Source of the DNA: Spirosoma sp. SC4-14
GTDB taxonomy: Bacteria; Bacteroidota; Bacteroidia; Cytophagales; Spirosomataceae
Assembly (NCBI RefSeq): GCF_037201965.1
Contig: NZ_CP147518.1
Location: 3,279,001-3,343,000, forward strand
Length of the DNA: 64,000 nucleotides
Reading direction: 5' to 3'
Position numbers and translations under genes: made by a program. The notes under the pieces are model-generated. The model was not told where the DNA came from and did no database searches. It worked only from the letters and a program-made list of their open reading frames with translations. Of this stretch, positions 8,082 to 16,772 are shown one piece after another. Position 1 is the first letter of the stretch. Every line of letters starts with the position of its first letter.

Positions 8082-8531
8082 CTAGTTTTGTTTCAACTGA
8101 TTGATCAGCATCCGATTGAATGTCTGTTCAGTTTTATACAATTCGGTTAGTTGGGCGGGGGTAATTACTTTTAGAAACCGGCTCATATATTCCTGATCGA
8201 GGTCGGCCAGTTTTTGTTTGGTGGCATTGATCTCGCGCAATCCATTTACCAACTGATTGTCGTTGAGGTTGTTGCGGGCTGGGTCGCTGGTTAGCTGGCG
8301 AATTCGTCGGTTCAGTTCCTGCTTTCTGGCGTTATATTCATTATAAATTGCCCAGAATTGCGGAGCCTGGTCCGTGGTCAGATTCAACCGATTTGTGATC
8401 ATGCCAATCTTGGCTGATTCAATTTTCTGGCGTCCGTTGAGGTCGTTTTGTGCCTGTGCGATGTGGGTTGTCATCACAAAAGCTACTATCCAACCAATCC
8501 ATGCGTGTCTCATTGTGGTAGAATTAACCAT
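8082..8531 (-). CDS. CpxP/Spy-like periplasmic protein
   Basis: 149 aa with a signal peptide ending ...HIAQAQ; translation may begin at Met1 or at the internal MRHAWIGW. The mature part is almost wholly helical and polar, with the Spy/CpxP-type pattern RLNLTTDQAPQFWAIYNEY and repeated LTTDQ/ITPAQL elements. Known relatives are periplasmic chaperones or stress sensors. It is the last gene of a probable operon with the ECF sigma factor and a membrane protein, 8 bp after the latter, suggesting an envelope stress sensing unit. Confidence 0.78.
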   Translation of the reverse strand: MVNSTTMRHAWIGWIVAFVMTTHIAQAQNDLNGRQKIESAKIGMITNRLNLTTDQAPQFWAIYNEYNARKQELNRRIRQLTSDPARNNLNDNQLVNGLREINATKQKLADLDQEYMSRFLKVITPAQLTELYKTEQTFNRMLINQLKQN

Positions 8532-8539
8532 TCTATAAG

Positions 8540-9004
8540 TCAGGAGCCGTAGCTCAGAATGTCCGATACGTTTTGTTCGTCGATGTGCCGTTGGATATCA
8601 GCCGGCTGTACATTTAAATACTGGATAGCTGTTGTATCGCTGCCCAACGACGCATGAATTTGCTGACCATCGGCCAATTCGTAGGGATCGACTCCCTGAT
8701 CGTCCAGATAAGCGGCAATTACTTCATCGCTTACACCTGCCAATGCTTCATTGCCAATCGATTCCTGCCGCTGGGGGAGTGTTTTCCAGACAAGCAGTAC
8801 GAGCAGGCTGGCACCAGCCAGCGACGCAGCCGTTCGTTGCCACGACCAGCTAATACTAAAAGCTGGTTTGGGCTTACGCGTTACACGAGCCTGAATTCGC
8901 GATGGTAACTGATCGAAGTAACCATCGGGAGCCCTGAACGGTTGCTGCCTGAGCGCGTGTTCAGGGGGAAGTTCATCGAGCCTGAAGTTTTCCATTTCAT
9001 TCAT
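8540..9004 (-). CDS. Single-pass membrane protein, candidate anti-sigma partner
   Basis: 154 aa with one transmembrane segment (residues ~58-73, SLAGASLLVLLVW), a cytoplasmic N-terminus containing FRAPDGYFDQLPSRIQARV and an acidic periplasmic C-terminus. The GYFDxLP-like segment is frequent in membrane proteins next to ECF sigma factors in Bacteroidetes. It lies between the sigma factor and a CpxP-like gene, so a regulatory role on the sigma factor is likely. No classical zinc anti-sigma motif (HxxxCxxC) is present, so the role is inferred from position. Confidence 0.6.
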   Translation of the reverse strand: MNEMENFRLDELPPEHALRQQPFRAPDGYFDQLPSRIQARVTRKPKPAFSISWSWQRTAASLAGASLLVLLVWKTLPQRQESIGNEALAGVSDEVIAAYLDDQGVDPYELADGQQIHASLGSDTTAIQYLNVQPADIQRHIDEQNVSDILSYGS

Positions 9005-9073
9005 TGTCGTTCTGTGTACAAGTTACACAATTCATTCTGTATATGAGGTTTGACAAGCTTCATGAAGCGGGGT

Positions 9074-9646
9074 TTAATCGGATGTATCAGATTTGTCCAA
9101 ATATTCTTCGATTTTTTTTACCGCCAGATGATACGATGCTTTCAAGGCCCCAACCGACGTGCCGGTAATCTCTGCTATTTCTTCATACTTCATATCGTCG
9201 AAGTATTTCATATTAAAGACCAGCCGTTGTTTATCGGGTAATTTCAGAAGTGCCTTTTGTAACTTCATCTGAATTTCTTCGCCACTGGGTTCATTGCCGG
9301 AGGTAACAAAATCCGTATTACTTTCCAGCTTCTCCATCAACTCGCCCTCCACATCGCCTATCGGTAAGAAAAAACGACGCCGTTTTTTGTTCAAAAAATT
9401 GAGGCACTCGTTGGTAGCAATTCGGTAAATCCAGGTATATAACTGACTGTCACCCCGAAACTGTTCCAGGCTATTCCAGACTTTAATAAATGTTTCCTGA
9501 ACCAGATCATCGGCATCGTCGTGGTCAATGACCATCTTCCGGATATGCCAGTAAATCTTCTGCTGATACTTGCGTACCAGGAGATTGAAGGCATAGTTCC
9601 GGCTCGACGGATCGCGATATTTGGCTAGGAGTTCTTCGTCAGTCAT
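9074..9646 (-). CDS. ECF-type RNA polymerase sigma factor
   Basis: 190 aa. Region 2 spans about residues 20-90 with DDADDLVQETFIKVW and TWIYRIATNECLNFLNKKRR; region 4 covers about residues 125-180 with LPDKQRLVFNMKYFDDM and the helix-turn-helix EEIAEITGTSVGALKASYH. The linker is acidic. It redirects RNA polymerase to a small regulon; here the following membrane protein and CpxP-like gene make an envelope-stress role probable. The upstream gap to tktC's stop is filled by a 33-bp inverted repeat. Confidence 0.93.
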   Translation of the reverse strand: MTDEELLAKYRDPSSRNYAFNLLVRKYQQKIYWHIRKMVIDHDDADDLVQETFIKVWNSLEQFRGDSQLYTWIYRIATNECLNFLNKKRRRFFLPIGDVEGELMEKLESNTDFVTSGNEPSGEEIQMKLQKALLKLPDKQRLVFNMKYFDDMKYEEIAEITGTSVGALKASYHLAVKKIEEYLDKSDTSD

Positions 9647-9654
9647 TTTAGTTC

Positions 9655-9745
9655 AGTTTACAGTTTTCCGTTTAGAGTTTTCAGTGCCTCGCCTGTTTAA
9701 GACCTTCGCAGAGCACTGAAAACTCTAAACGGAAAACTGTAAACT
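9655..9745. repeat. 33-bp perfect inverted repeat
   Basis: Arms 9655-9687 and 9713-9745 are exact reverse complements, loop 25 nt. It fills the gap between tktC and the ECF sigma gene on the same strand. Contains the word GTTTTCAGTGC also present at 37430-37440 in another intergenic hairpin, suggesting a repeat family rather than a plain terminator. Confidence 0.7.
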
Positions 9746-10698
9746 CATTTTCTTGCCATTACTTTTTTCACCTGCTCAACAATTTTATCGGCGGTGAGAC
9801 CATATTTCTGCATCAGTTGATCGGGCGTACCACTTTCTCCGAAGGTATCATGAACGCCAACGTATTCGAGTGGAGCCGGATAATTTCGCGCCAGTACCTG
9901 GGCAATGCTATCGCCCAGACCGCCGTTGATCATGTGCTCTTCGGCCGATACGGCACACCCCGTTTTCTTCACTGATGCCAGAATGGCTTCTTCATCTAAC
10001 GGTTTAATCGTATGGATATTGATAATGTCGGCTTCAATTCCTTCAGCAGCCAGTATTTCTCCCGCTTTGATCGATTCCCAAACGAGGTGACCGGTACAGA
10101 AAATCGACACGTCGGAGCCTTCATTGACAGTCCAGGCTTTGCCAATTTCAAATTTCTGATCGGCAGGTGTAAAGACTGGAATAACCGGACGGCCAAATCG
10201 TAGATAAACCGGGCCAACGTGATTAGCAATAGCAATGGTTGCCGCTTTGGTCTGGTTGTAGTCGCATGGGTTAATGACGGTCATGTTGGGCAGCATTTTC
10301 ATCATGCCCAAATCTTCCAGAATCTGGTGTGTAGCACCATCTTCACCCAGTGTTACACCCGCGTGCGATGCGCAGATTTTAACATTTTTGTTCGAGTATG
10401 CTACCGACTGGCGAATCTGGTCATAAACGCGGCCCGTTGCGAAGTTGGCGAAGGTGGTAGCAAACGGAATGTGGCCACCAATAGTCAGACCGGCCGAAAC
10501 ACCAATCATGTTGGCTTCGGCAATACCGCATTGCACGAAACGGTCGGGGTTTTCTTTAATGAATGCTTCGAGTTTCAGCGACCCGGCCAGATCGGCGGTC
10601 AGAGCTACCACATTGGGGTGGGTTTTGCCGAGTTCGGCAATGCCCGCGCCAAAGCCGGAGCGGGTGTCTTTTTTTTCGGTATACTCGTATTTTTTCAT
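9745..10698 (-). CDS. Transketolase, C-terminal subunit
   Basis: 317 aa, the C-terminal half of a split transketolase (pentose phosphate pathway; transfers two-carbon units using thiamine diphosphate). It holds the pyrimidine-binding domain (ALTADLAGSLKL, VQCGIAEANMIGVSAGL with the catalytic Glu, GEDGATHQILEDLGMM) and the C-terminal domain (PVYLRFGRP, EEHMINGGLGDSIAQVL). It must pair with the N-terminal subunit at 12340-13197. Usually the two genes are adjacent; here 1.64 kb carrying two unrelated genes separates them. Confidence 0.95.
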   Translation of the reverse strand: MKKYEYTEKKDTRSGFGAGIAELGKTHPNVVALTADLAGSLKLEAFIKENPDRFVQCGIAEANMIGVSAGLTIGGHIPFATTFANFATGRVYDQIRQSVAYSNKNVKICASHAGVTLGEDGATHQILEDLGMMKMLPNMTVINPCDYNQTKAATIAIANHVGPVYLRFGRPVIPVFTPADQKFEIGKAWTVNEGSDVSIFCTGHLVWESIKAGEILAAEGIEADIINIHTIKPLDEEAILASVKKTGCAVSAEEHMINGGLGDSIAQVLARNYPAPLEYVGVHDTFGESGTPDQLMQKYGLTADKIVEQVKKVMARK

Positions 10699-10707
10699 TG
10701 TCTGTAT

Positions 10708-11277
10708 TCAGTTCGCCGAAGCGATGGTTTGCAATTTAGTGAGAAAATAGTGGGCACTCGGACAATTGGGATGCTGGGCTGCTTTTTCTACGGTGAAACC
10801 GTATTTAAGCATCCGACGGGCAAGAATTGGTTTTGTTCCAACTCCCCGCCCTGTTTCTTTGAGGAAGAGCCGACGTATTGTTTCAAATGGCTCCGGTTCC
10901 TGTTCTGGATATTCGAAATAAGCTGTCTTCCCTAATAACGCGCTCAATGTAGCAGAATCGGCCAGAAACCAGGCTTCGGCTTCCCGTATAGCTACAATAA
11001 TGTGCTGGTTAGGAAAATCGCCAATTCGCTGTCGGGTTCGGGTTATGCAGGAATCTTCATCAAGGTCTGTTAAGATAACCACTGCGTCGGCCCCGGCTTT
11101 CTTAAGTGTTTCCCGCTTTTCGCCTAAGTTATGAGGCAACAGATTTCCATTGCCATCAGCGTCTTCAACGGGAAAAATACACTGTAATCCAGCTTTTTGT
11201 AACACTTGTTGAAAGGCATCTGATTTTATAATCTTTACCTCTGTATCACCTTCACAGATAAACCCGATCCTTACCAT
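10708..11277 (-). CDS. DUF4276/RloB-type TOPRIM-like protein
   Basis: 189 aa. It has the hallmarks of a TOPRIM-like nuclease fold: a first strand ending in FICEGDTE (E9, E13), and a second ending in VVILTDLDED (D71, D73), then AIREAEAWFLAD (96-107), typical of DUF4276. In relatives these acidic residues bind metal. It overlaps the end of the AAA ATPase gene by 7 bp, so the two are co-translated and probably form a complex. Such ATPase+TOPRIM pairs occur in anti-phage systems (PARIS, RloAB/AbiL types); a defence role is inference. Confidence 0.75.
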   Translation of the reverse strand: MVRIGFICEGDTEVKIIKSDAFQQVLQKAGLQCIFPVEDADGNGNLLPHNLGEKRETLKKAGADAVVILTDLDEDSCITRTRQRIGDFPNQHIIVAIREAEAWFLADSATLSALLGKTAYFEYPEQEPEPFETIRRLFLKETGRGVGTKPILARRMLKYGFTVEKAAQHPNCPSAHYFLTKLQTIASAN

Positions 11278-12254
11278 GCCAGCCCTCCGTTCAACGCGTT
11301 TGTGAGCCAGGCTTCATCGACCCGCATTCCATGAAAATCTTCTTTTCTGAATTGCCGGGTTACCGTTGCACCCTGTTTCTTTTCTACGATCACAAATTCT
11401 TCTGGCTTCACGCGTGCCGCCATTGACTGTGAATGTGTGTTCAGCCAGATGTAATGACCACGTTCTTCACACATAATACGGAAGAAATCGACTAGCTCGC
11501 CCGCAACCTGCGGATGTAAGCCATTTTCCGGTTCTTCAATGCAAAGAAACTGGGGTTTGTCATCGCTCTGGTAAACAGCGGCCAGCATAGCCAGAATGTT
11601 GTAAGTTCCGTCAGAGATCAGATCCTTGGTGAAATAATCGGGGATTGATTCTTCGAACCAATGAAGTTCATCCCGATCATCGACCTCAACCGCTCTAAAA
11701 CCCGGCACAAACAGGTCAAGCCATTCGAAAATTTCAGCCCGTAAGGTTTGGTCGCTCAAAATACGCTTTAGAACCTTTTCCAGATTAGCCGCCGATAGTG
11801 ATAAACGCTGATTATCATTTAAAGAGATCTTGACAATCTGATTATTTTTGACAAATAAGCGAGTGAAACCATTAATAAATTGTTTTTTATTGAGAGAATC
11901 ATTAGGATGCATATGTATACCTTCTACTAAAGGCATAGAATATATATACGATAGTACATCTGTTTTCTCCGATTTAGCGGGATCTATTGAAATTTCATAA
12001 TCAGCAAACTCAATAATCGATTTAAACAATTCATGGCTTCGATGTCGATTTCGAATAGAATCCCACCCTCCCATAACGCTTAAAGCACCTTGGCTACCTA
12101 GCTTATAATTAAGATTCACAAACTCCAACGCTTCGAAAATATTTGACTTGCCCGACCCGTTGGGGCCGACAAAGACCGTGAACGGGTTCGGCTCACTAAG
12201 CTCGATCCGTTCGATGGACTTGAAATTTTCGATAACCAGGCGTTTGATCTTCAT
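11271..12254 (-). CDS. AAA family ATPase (AAA_21/OLD-like) paired with TOPRIM protein
   Basis: 327 aa from the start MKIKRLVIENFKSIE; a longer reading from 12302 lacks sense. It has an ABC-type ATPase head: Walker A GPNGSGKS (30-37), signature ISDGTYNILAML (~213-224), Walker B FLCIEEPENGLHP (236-248) and the H-switch NTHSQS (272-277). No coiled-coil long enough for SMC and no fused TOPRIM. Middle codons (11800-12120) are clearly AT-richer than neighbours, hinting at transfer. With the overlapping DUF4276 gene it forms a two-gene module set between the transketolase halves. Confidence 0.85.
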   Translation of the reverse strand: MKIKRLVIENFKSIERIELSEPNPFTVFVGPNGSGKSNIFEALEFVNLNYKLGSQGALSVMGGWDSIRNRHRSHELFKSIIEFADYEISIDPAKSEKTDVLSYIYSMPLVEGIHMHPNDSLNKKQFINGFTRLFVKNNQIVKISLNDNQRLSLSAANLEKVLKRILSDQTLRAEIFEWLDLFVPGFRAVEVDDRDELHWFEESIPDYFTKDLISDGTYNILAMLAAVYQSDDKPQFLCIEEPENGLHPQVAGELVDFFRIMCEERGHYIWLNTHSQSMAARVKPEEFVIVEKKQGATVTRQFRKEDFHGMRVDEAWLTNALNGGLAW

Positions 12255-12339
12255 GAGCCTTATGCTTTGACAAATCGGATGGCACGGGCCACTCCGCGCC
12301 AATGCGGCTTAAAACGTTGTCGAAGTTGAGTCGGTCTGA

Positions 12340-13197
12340 TTAATAATCTGAATAGCCTACGGTCAGTGGCAACTGGTTGAGGGCTTGCTGCAACTGTTCG
12401 GCATTCGGAGCAATACCGTGCCATTTGTGGCTACCCATCATGTAATCGACCCCATAACCCATTTCGGTATGCATCAGAATCAGCGTCGGTACGTCGGGGT
12501 TTTCCTGGGCTTTTTTCAGGGTTGCAACAACATCGGCCATGTCGTTCCCTTTCATTTCGTCGACATGCCAGCCAAACGCTTTGTATTTAGCCGCAAGGTC
12601 GCGGTTACTGTTCACGTTATCCGTAGAACCATCGATCTGAGCGTGGTTATAGTCGATAACGGCGGTCAGGTTGCCCAGCTTTTTGTTCGGAATAAATTGT
12701 GCCGCTTCCCATATTTGGCCTTCCTGCTGTTCACCATCGCCCATCAGCACATAAACATGGTTGGTGTCGCCGTTGAGTTTTTTCGAATAGGCAGCTCCGG
12801 CGGCTACCGATAAGCCCTGCCCCAGAGAACCCGATGCGATACGAACACCCGGCAGATGTTCGGCAGTGGTTGGGTGACCCTGCAAACGGCTGTCGAGTTT
12901 ACGGAACGTCGACAATTCTTCGAGTGGAAAATAGCCCGAACGAGCCAGCACAGAGTAAAAAACGGGCGAAATATGCCCATTAGAGAGGAAGAAAACATCT
13001 TCGTCGCGGGCATCCATATCGAAGATAGGTTTGCCGTCGGCATCTTTCTTGAGCTTCATGACGTCGAAATAAAGAGCGACCATGAAGTCAGTACAGCCCA
13101 GCGATCCACCAGGGTGGCCCGAGTTGACGGCTGCAACCATGCGAACGATGTCGCGACGAACGGCAGTGGCAATGTGTTCGAGTTGTTCGATTTCCAT
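12340..13197 (-). CDS. Transketolase, N-terminal subunit
   Basis: 285 aa, the thiamine-diphosphate-binding half: VNSGHPGGSLGCTDFMVAL, HISPVFYSVLARSG, GSLGQGLSVAAGAAYS, and the ThDP motif GDGEQQEGQIWEAA...NYNH-type ending here as VIDYNHAQIDG. It works with the C-terminal subunit at 9745-10698. The stop is followed by 85 bp before the AAA ATPase start, without an obvious terminator, so read-through transcription of the whole block is plausible. Confidence 0.95.
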   Translation of the reverse strand: MEIEQLEHIATAVRRDIVRMVAAVNSGHPGGSLGCTDFMVALYFDVMKLKKDADGKPIFDMDARDEDVFFLSNGHISPVFYSVLARSGYFPLEELSTFRKLDSRLQGHPTTAEHLPGVRIASGSLGQGLSVAAGAAYSKKLNGDTNHVYVLMGDGEQQEGQIWEAAQFIPNKKLGNLTAVIDYNHAQIDGSTDNVNSNRDLAAKYKAFGWHVDEMKGNDMADVVATLKKAQENPDVPTLILMHTEMGYGVDYMMGSHKWHGIAPNAEQLQQALNQLPLTVGYSDY

Positions 13198-13262
13198 GTG
13201 TAGTGCGGGGGATTCCCGCTTTTTTTTACGGTAAACAATTGGCGGGTTTTGCCCGCGTAAAA

Positions 13263-13712
13263 CTATTTTAAAATTTGTTCTGCGTGATTTTTGGTATCTA
13301 TTTTTCCAATGATGTCGGTAATAATGCCGTTTTCGTCGATAAGGAACGTTGTTCGTACAGTTCCCATGTAAGTGCGGCCATACATCGATTTTTCCTTCCA
13401 GACACCATAAGCCTCTACAATCTGCTGATCGGTATCGGCCACTAGCGTAAAGGGTAAATCATATTTTCCTGCAAATTTTTTGTGCGATTTAACGTCATCG
13501 ACACTAACCCCTAAAACCTCATAACCAGCTGCTTTCAGGCTAGTGTAGTTATCGCGTAAGCTACAGGCCTGCGCCGTACAGCCGGGGGTATCGTCTTTGG
13601 GGTAAAAATACAGCACAACTTTCTTTCCGCGAAAATCTGACAATTTTACCGGATTACCGTTCTGGTCTATACTGCTGAAGTCGGGGGCCGGGTCGCCAAT
13701 GTTTAGGTTCAT
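13263..13712 (-). CDS. bcp: Thioredoxin-dependent thiol peroxidase (Bcp/PrxQ)
   Basis: 149 aa peroxiredoxin of the BCP/PrxQ group. The peroxidatic Cys is in PKDDTPGCTAQAC with the second, resolving Cys five residues later, the typical atypical 2-Cys arrangement. GDPAPDF at the start and TFLIDENGII near the end are family features. Reduces H2O2 and organic peroxides using thioredoxin. Upstream of tkt on the same strand; the 65-bp gap contains small GC hairpins without clear terminator form. Confidence 0.95.
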   Translation of the reverse strand: MNLNIGDPAPDFSSIDQNGNPVKLSDFRGKKVVLYFYPKDDTPGCTAQACSLRDNYTSLKAAGYEVLGVSVDDVKSHKKFAGKYDLPFTLVADTDQQIVEAYGVWKEKSMYGRTYMGTVRTTFLIDENGIITDIIGKIDTKNHAEQILK

Positions 13713-13737
13713 GATGGTTTATGGTTTATGGTTTTCA

Positions 13738-13789
13738 GTTTACGGTGGCTTTGCATTAAAGCGAGCTAACAGGCAGAGCCACCGTAAAC
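13738..13789. repeat. Intergenic inverted repeat between M23 gene and bcp
   Basis: GTTTACGGTGGCT (13738-13750) and AGCCACCGTAAAC (13777-13789) form a 13-bp stem, loop 26 nt. The adjoining 15-mer GTTTTCAGTTTACGG (13731-13745) recurs exactly, in reverse complement, at 37481-37495. Confidence 0.6.
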
Positions 13790-13801
13790 CGAATACTGAC
13801 T

Positions 13802-15886
13802 TTACCGCTTCCTGCGTCGTTTGGGAGCTGCCTTATGGCGAACAGCCGGGCGAGGAATGGCAATGGTTGTACTGTCGGAACCGATATTTCCCGATCGGTC
13901 TTTAACCTGAACGAGTACTTCCGCTCCGGTTTCGAATGGTTCGTCAGGATTCAGTTTGTCGGACCATAACAAAGCCCGTTTGTAATCATATTGCATCAAA
14001 ACCCACTCACCATTGACCAGTGCCCGGAAGTCCGCAATTCCTGACAAATCGTCTCGAATTCGGGCTGTAATACCGTTTGGCGTTGCCGACAGAATTTCGA
14101 CTCTGGGTGGTGTGGCATCGGTTATTAATTGAAAGCGCCCAAGTGTGCGCGTTTTGAACTCAATTTTTCCTTTGTTCCACGTTCCGCCCAGAAAACTCTC
14201 ATTACCTCCGCTTACCCAGTAAGCTTTGGTTCGCATGGTATCGATGGCAATTGGATAGTTTGGCGTATACTGGATTGTTAAATAGTCGTTGATGGGAATG
14301 GTCGACTGATTAATTTCCAGGCCTCCACCCGGCAGTGTACGCATGGCCAGATACAGCGTATCGAACAACGTTTGAGGGCTAAAGCGCAGTCGAGTATTAC
14401 CATCAACCAGCATTTCACTGCGACCCGGCATAATGCGCTTTTTAAAATTTGTCCGTACTACATTACGCCCAAACTGAACAGAGTCGGGCAGCGACTGACG
14501 CAAATCTATCAGATAAACGGCCTGATTCTTATGTATATAGCTGACACTTTGCTCAACAACGGTTCGGCCAATGTGGAGTTTGGCCATAGGTGGATTGCTT
14601 ACGGATACATTTTTTACCGTAAGTTTCAGCACATTTTCATCCGTTGTAATGGTTGCCGATGGATCGCCCTGAATCGATTCCTCTTCTGTGTCTTCGTCGG
14701 CATCTGGCTGAATGGTCAGCGAATCGGTTCGGTTGGGTGCCGGGATGGGCTTTTCGGGCAGAATGGTAAATGTTAACTTGGCTGCATGGTCGAAGGCGTC
14801 ATACAACGTCAGCGAGACCTCATGCGGTTGACCGTCCAGTAGTGGCAGTCGGCCCCGGTAAGCGGCATTGTTCTGTAGCTTGTAAAGATTGAGAATGTTG
14901 CCATCGGCAATATAGCCTCGGTGATAGCGCTGACCGCTGGTTTGCTCTACTTCGTAGTTTTCATGGATATTCATGAACCGCGTTTGCTCGTTCGGGAAGC
15001 TATTCATGTTGTAGGCAAACACTTCCTTGCCATCGAGCCTAATTTCGAGGCAGTTGATGCCATTCCGGTAGGGTGATCCGCTGGTTTTGTCATAGCCCAG
15101 TATTTCAAGCCCAATCAGTCCCGAAGCTGTAATGGGTTGTTTGAGGGTATAGGAGCCATCTGCTAATCGGACAGGAGCATAACTTACCCGTTGATATTCG
15201 CCGTTGACCCGCGATGTAGCCGTCATGGTTTTCAGGGCAATACGCTCAAAATAGGGCGGAACATCGTCGCGCAGTTCCGAAAAATCGTAGAGCAACGGAT
15301 TAATCAGATTGTCTTTCGCGTCACGAATTTCGAAATGAAGGTGTGGTCCACCCGATCCGCCCGTATTCCCTGATGCAGCAACAACATCCCCTTTTTTTAC
15401 CGGAAATTGTCCGGGCGTTGGCCGAAGGTCGATTTCGAACGTTTTTTTCTGATACTGTTGCTCCCGTAAGAAAGTGCCCAGTGTATCTTTCAGCGATTTC
15501 AGATGCCCATAAACGGTGGTAAGGCCATTGGGGTGTTTAATGAAAATAACATTACCATATCCCCCCGTAAAAACCGCAATACGGGAAACGTAGCCATCGG
15601 CAGCCGCATGAACATCGAGCCCCTCGCGACCACCAGTACGGATGTCGAGACCGGCATGAAAGTGATTGGCCCGCAAATCGCCCATGCCACCCGACAATGA
15701 GTTAGCTGCTCCCGGCATGATGGGGAACATGAAATAGCCCGCTGGCGCCACGGGAGAATCTGGAGGCAGCGTTTCGGTTAGTTTCGAATTAGCTGACGGT
15801 TTTTCAGCGTCGACGCTCGTCTGTCCCAATAGCGGACCGGAAGCCACTATAGCCGCCAGAAAACTATGAATGATTACTCGTTTCAA
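13802..15886 (-). CDS. M23-family metallopeptidase, exported
   Basis: 694 aa with a signal peptide (to about residue 21, LLGQ). Residues ~60-190 are a LytM/M23 domain: NHFHAGLDI supplies the first zinc ligands and GPHLHFEIRD the HxH motif, with GYGNVIFIKHPNG between. Roughly 450 residues of beta-rich sequence follow and a strongly basic tail (KRRRKR). Active-site residues are intact, so peptidoglycan cross-link hydrolysis is plausible; the long C-terminal part is unknown and may bind the envelope. Co-directional with the FAH-family gene upstream. Confidence 0.9.
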   Translation of the reverse strand: MKRVIIHSFLAAIVASGPLLGQTSVDAEKPSANSKLTETLPPDSPVAPAGYFMFPIMPGAANSLSGGMGDLRANHFHAGLDIRTGGREGLDVHAAADGYVSRIAVFTGGYGNVIFIKHPNGLTTVYGHLKSLKDTLGTFLREQQYQKKTFEIDLRPTPGQFPVKKGDVVAASGNTGGSGGPHLHFEIRDAKDNLINPLLYDFSELRDDVPPYFERIALKTMTATSRVNGEYQRVSYAPVRLADGSYTLKQPITASGLIGLEILGYDKTSGSPYRNGINCLEIRLDGKEVFAYNMNSFPNEQTRFMNIHENYEVEQTSGQRYHRGYIADGNILNLYKLQNNAAYRGRLPLLDGQPHEVSLTLYDAFDHAAKLTFTILPEKPIPAPNRTDSLTIQPDADEDTEEESIQGDPSATITTDENVLKLTVKNVSVSNPPMAKLHIGRTVVEQSVSYIHKNQAVYLIDLRQSLPDSVQFGRNVVRTNFKKRIMPGRSEMLVDGNTRLRFSPQTLFDTLYLAMRTLPGGGLEINQSTIPINDYLTIQYTPNYPIAIDTMRTKAYWVSGGNESFLGGTWNKGKIEFKTRTLGRFQLITDATPPRVEILSATPNGITARIRDDLSGIADFRALVNGEWVLMQYDYKRALLWSDKLNPDEPFETGAEVLVQVKDRSGNIGSDSTTIAIPRPAVRHKAAPKRRRKR

Positions 15887-15956
15887 AAGCTAATAATAAA
15901 ATCATTGCCTGCCTCAGTACCTCAATCAGGCACGAAAAACCAACAATGGGATTCGT

Positions 15957-16568
15957 TTATTTAACGTCAACTGCCAGCATTAGTTTATCTTCAATGTATG
16001 CTGTTAGCTGGTCGCCTATTTGTACAGGACCAACGCCAGATGGGGTGCCAGTGAAAATGATATCACCCTGCTGGAGTAAGAAATAACGCGACACGAACGA
16101 AATCAGGTAGTCAATCTTAAACAACATCATACTGGTGTTGCCTACCTGACGAGTTTCGCCATTGAGATCGAGCCGGAAGTTCAGATTCTGTAAATCAGGG
16201 AAATCGGTTTTTGGTACAAAAGTCGAAATGGGAGCCGAGCCGTTGAATCCTTTTGCCAGTTCCCAGGGGAGCCCCTTTGCTTTTAGCTTACTCTGAACAT
16301 CGCGGGCTGTGAAGTCGATACCAACACCAATTTCATCGTAATATTTGTGGGCAAACTTCTCTTCTATATTTTTGCCGACCCGGTTAATTTTTACCAGAAT
16401 TTCGACTTCGTAATGAACATCGTTCGAAAAACTCGGATAGAAGAATGGCTCATTTTTAAGTGGAACAGCCGTTTCAGGCTTTATAAAAATAACAGGATCG
16501 TCGGGTTTTTCGTTGTTAAGTTCCCTGACGTGTTCGGCGTAATTACGGCCAACGCAGATGATTTTCAT
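15957..16568 (-). CDS. Fumarylacetoacetate hydrolase family protein
   Basis: 203 aa from MKIICVGRNYAEH; the longer start at 16607 adds unrelated residues. Features of the FAH fold: FIKPETA, the metal-binding YEVEILVKI with Glu, GVGIDFTARDVQ, PWELAKGFNGSAP, and GDIIFTGTPSGVGP. Family members cleave or decarboxylate 2-keto acids (acylpyruvases, oxaloacetate decarboxylases) with Mg2+. No catabolic operon surrounds it, so the substrate remains open. Confidence 0.9.
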   Translation of the reverse strand: MKIICVGRNYAEHVRELNNEKPDDPVIFIKPETAVPLKNEPFFYPSFSNDVHYEVEILVKINRVGKNIEEKFAHKYYDEIGVGIDFTARDVQSKLKAKGLPWELAKGFNGSAPISTFVPKTDFPDLQNLNFRLDLNGETRQVGNTSMMLFKIDYLISFVSRYFLLQQGDIIFTGTPSGVGPVQIGDQLTAYIEDKLMLAVDVK

Positions 16569-16772
16569 AAGTAAGGCGGTGGTGCGGCACTTTATTGAGC
16601 CCCGCACTGGATGATATATAATGCGGAACGGCTCCGCTTTTCACTAAACTATTCAAAATGCTACAAATCTAACGACTAAAGAGGGCCCTACCACACCCCT
16701 GCCTAAATATTTGAACAAATCCGATACGTTACGGGTCATATAACGTCAGAAGACCATTCCGAACAAAAACAC

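Noticed and set aside
10219..10935. 238-codon plus-strand ORF antisense to tktC and the DUF4276 gene
   Set aside because: Protein has no recognisable motif and lies wholly opposite two well supported genes.
9745..13197. Split transketolase as a frameshifted single gene
   Set aside because: Separate N- and C-terminal transketolase genes are a known arrangement; both have proper starts and stops.
13205..13256. Small GC hairpins between bcp and transketolase as an operon terminator
   Set aside because: On the coding strand neither stem is followed by T's; the only T-run serves the opposite strand, which has no gene there.
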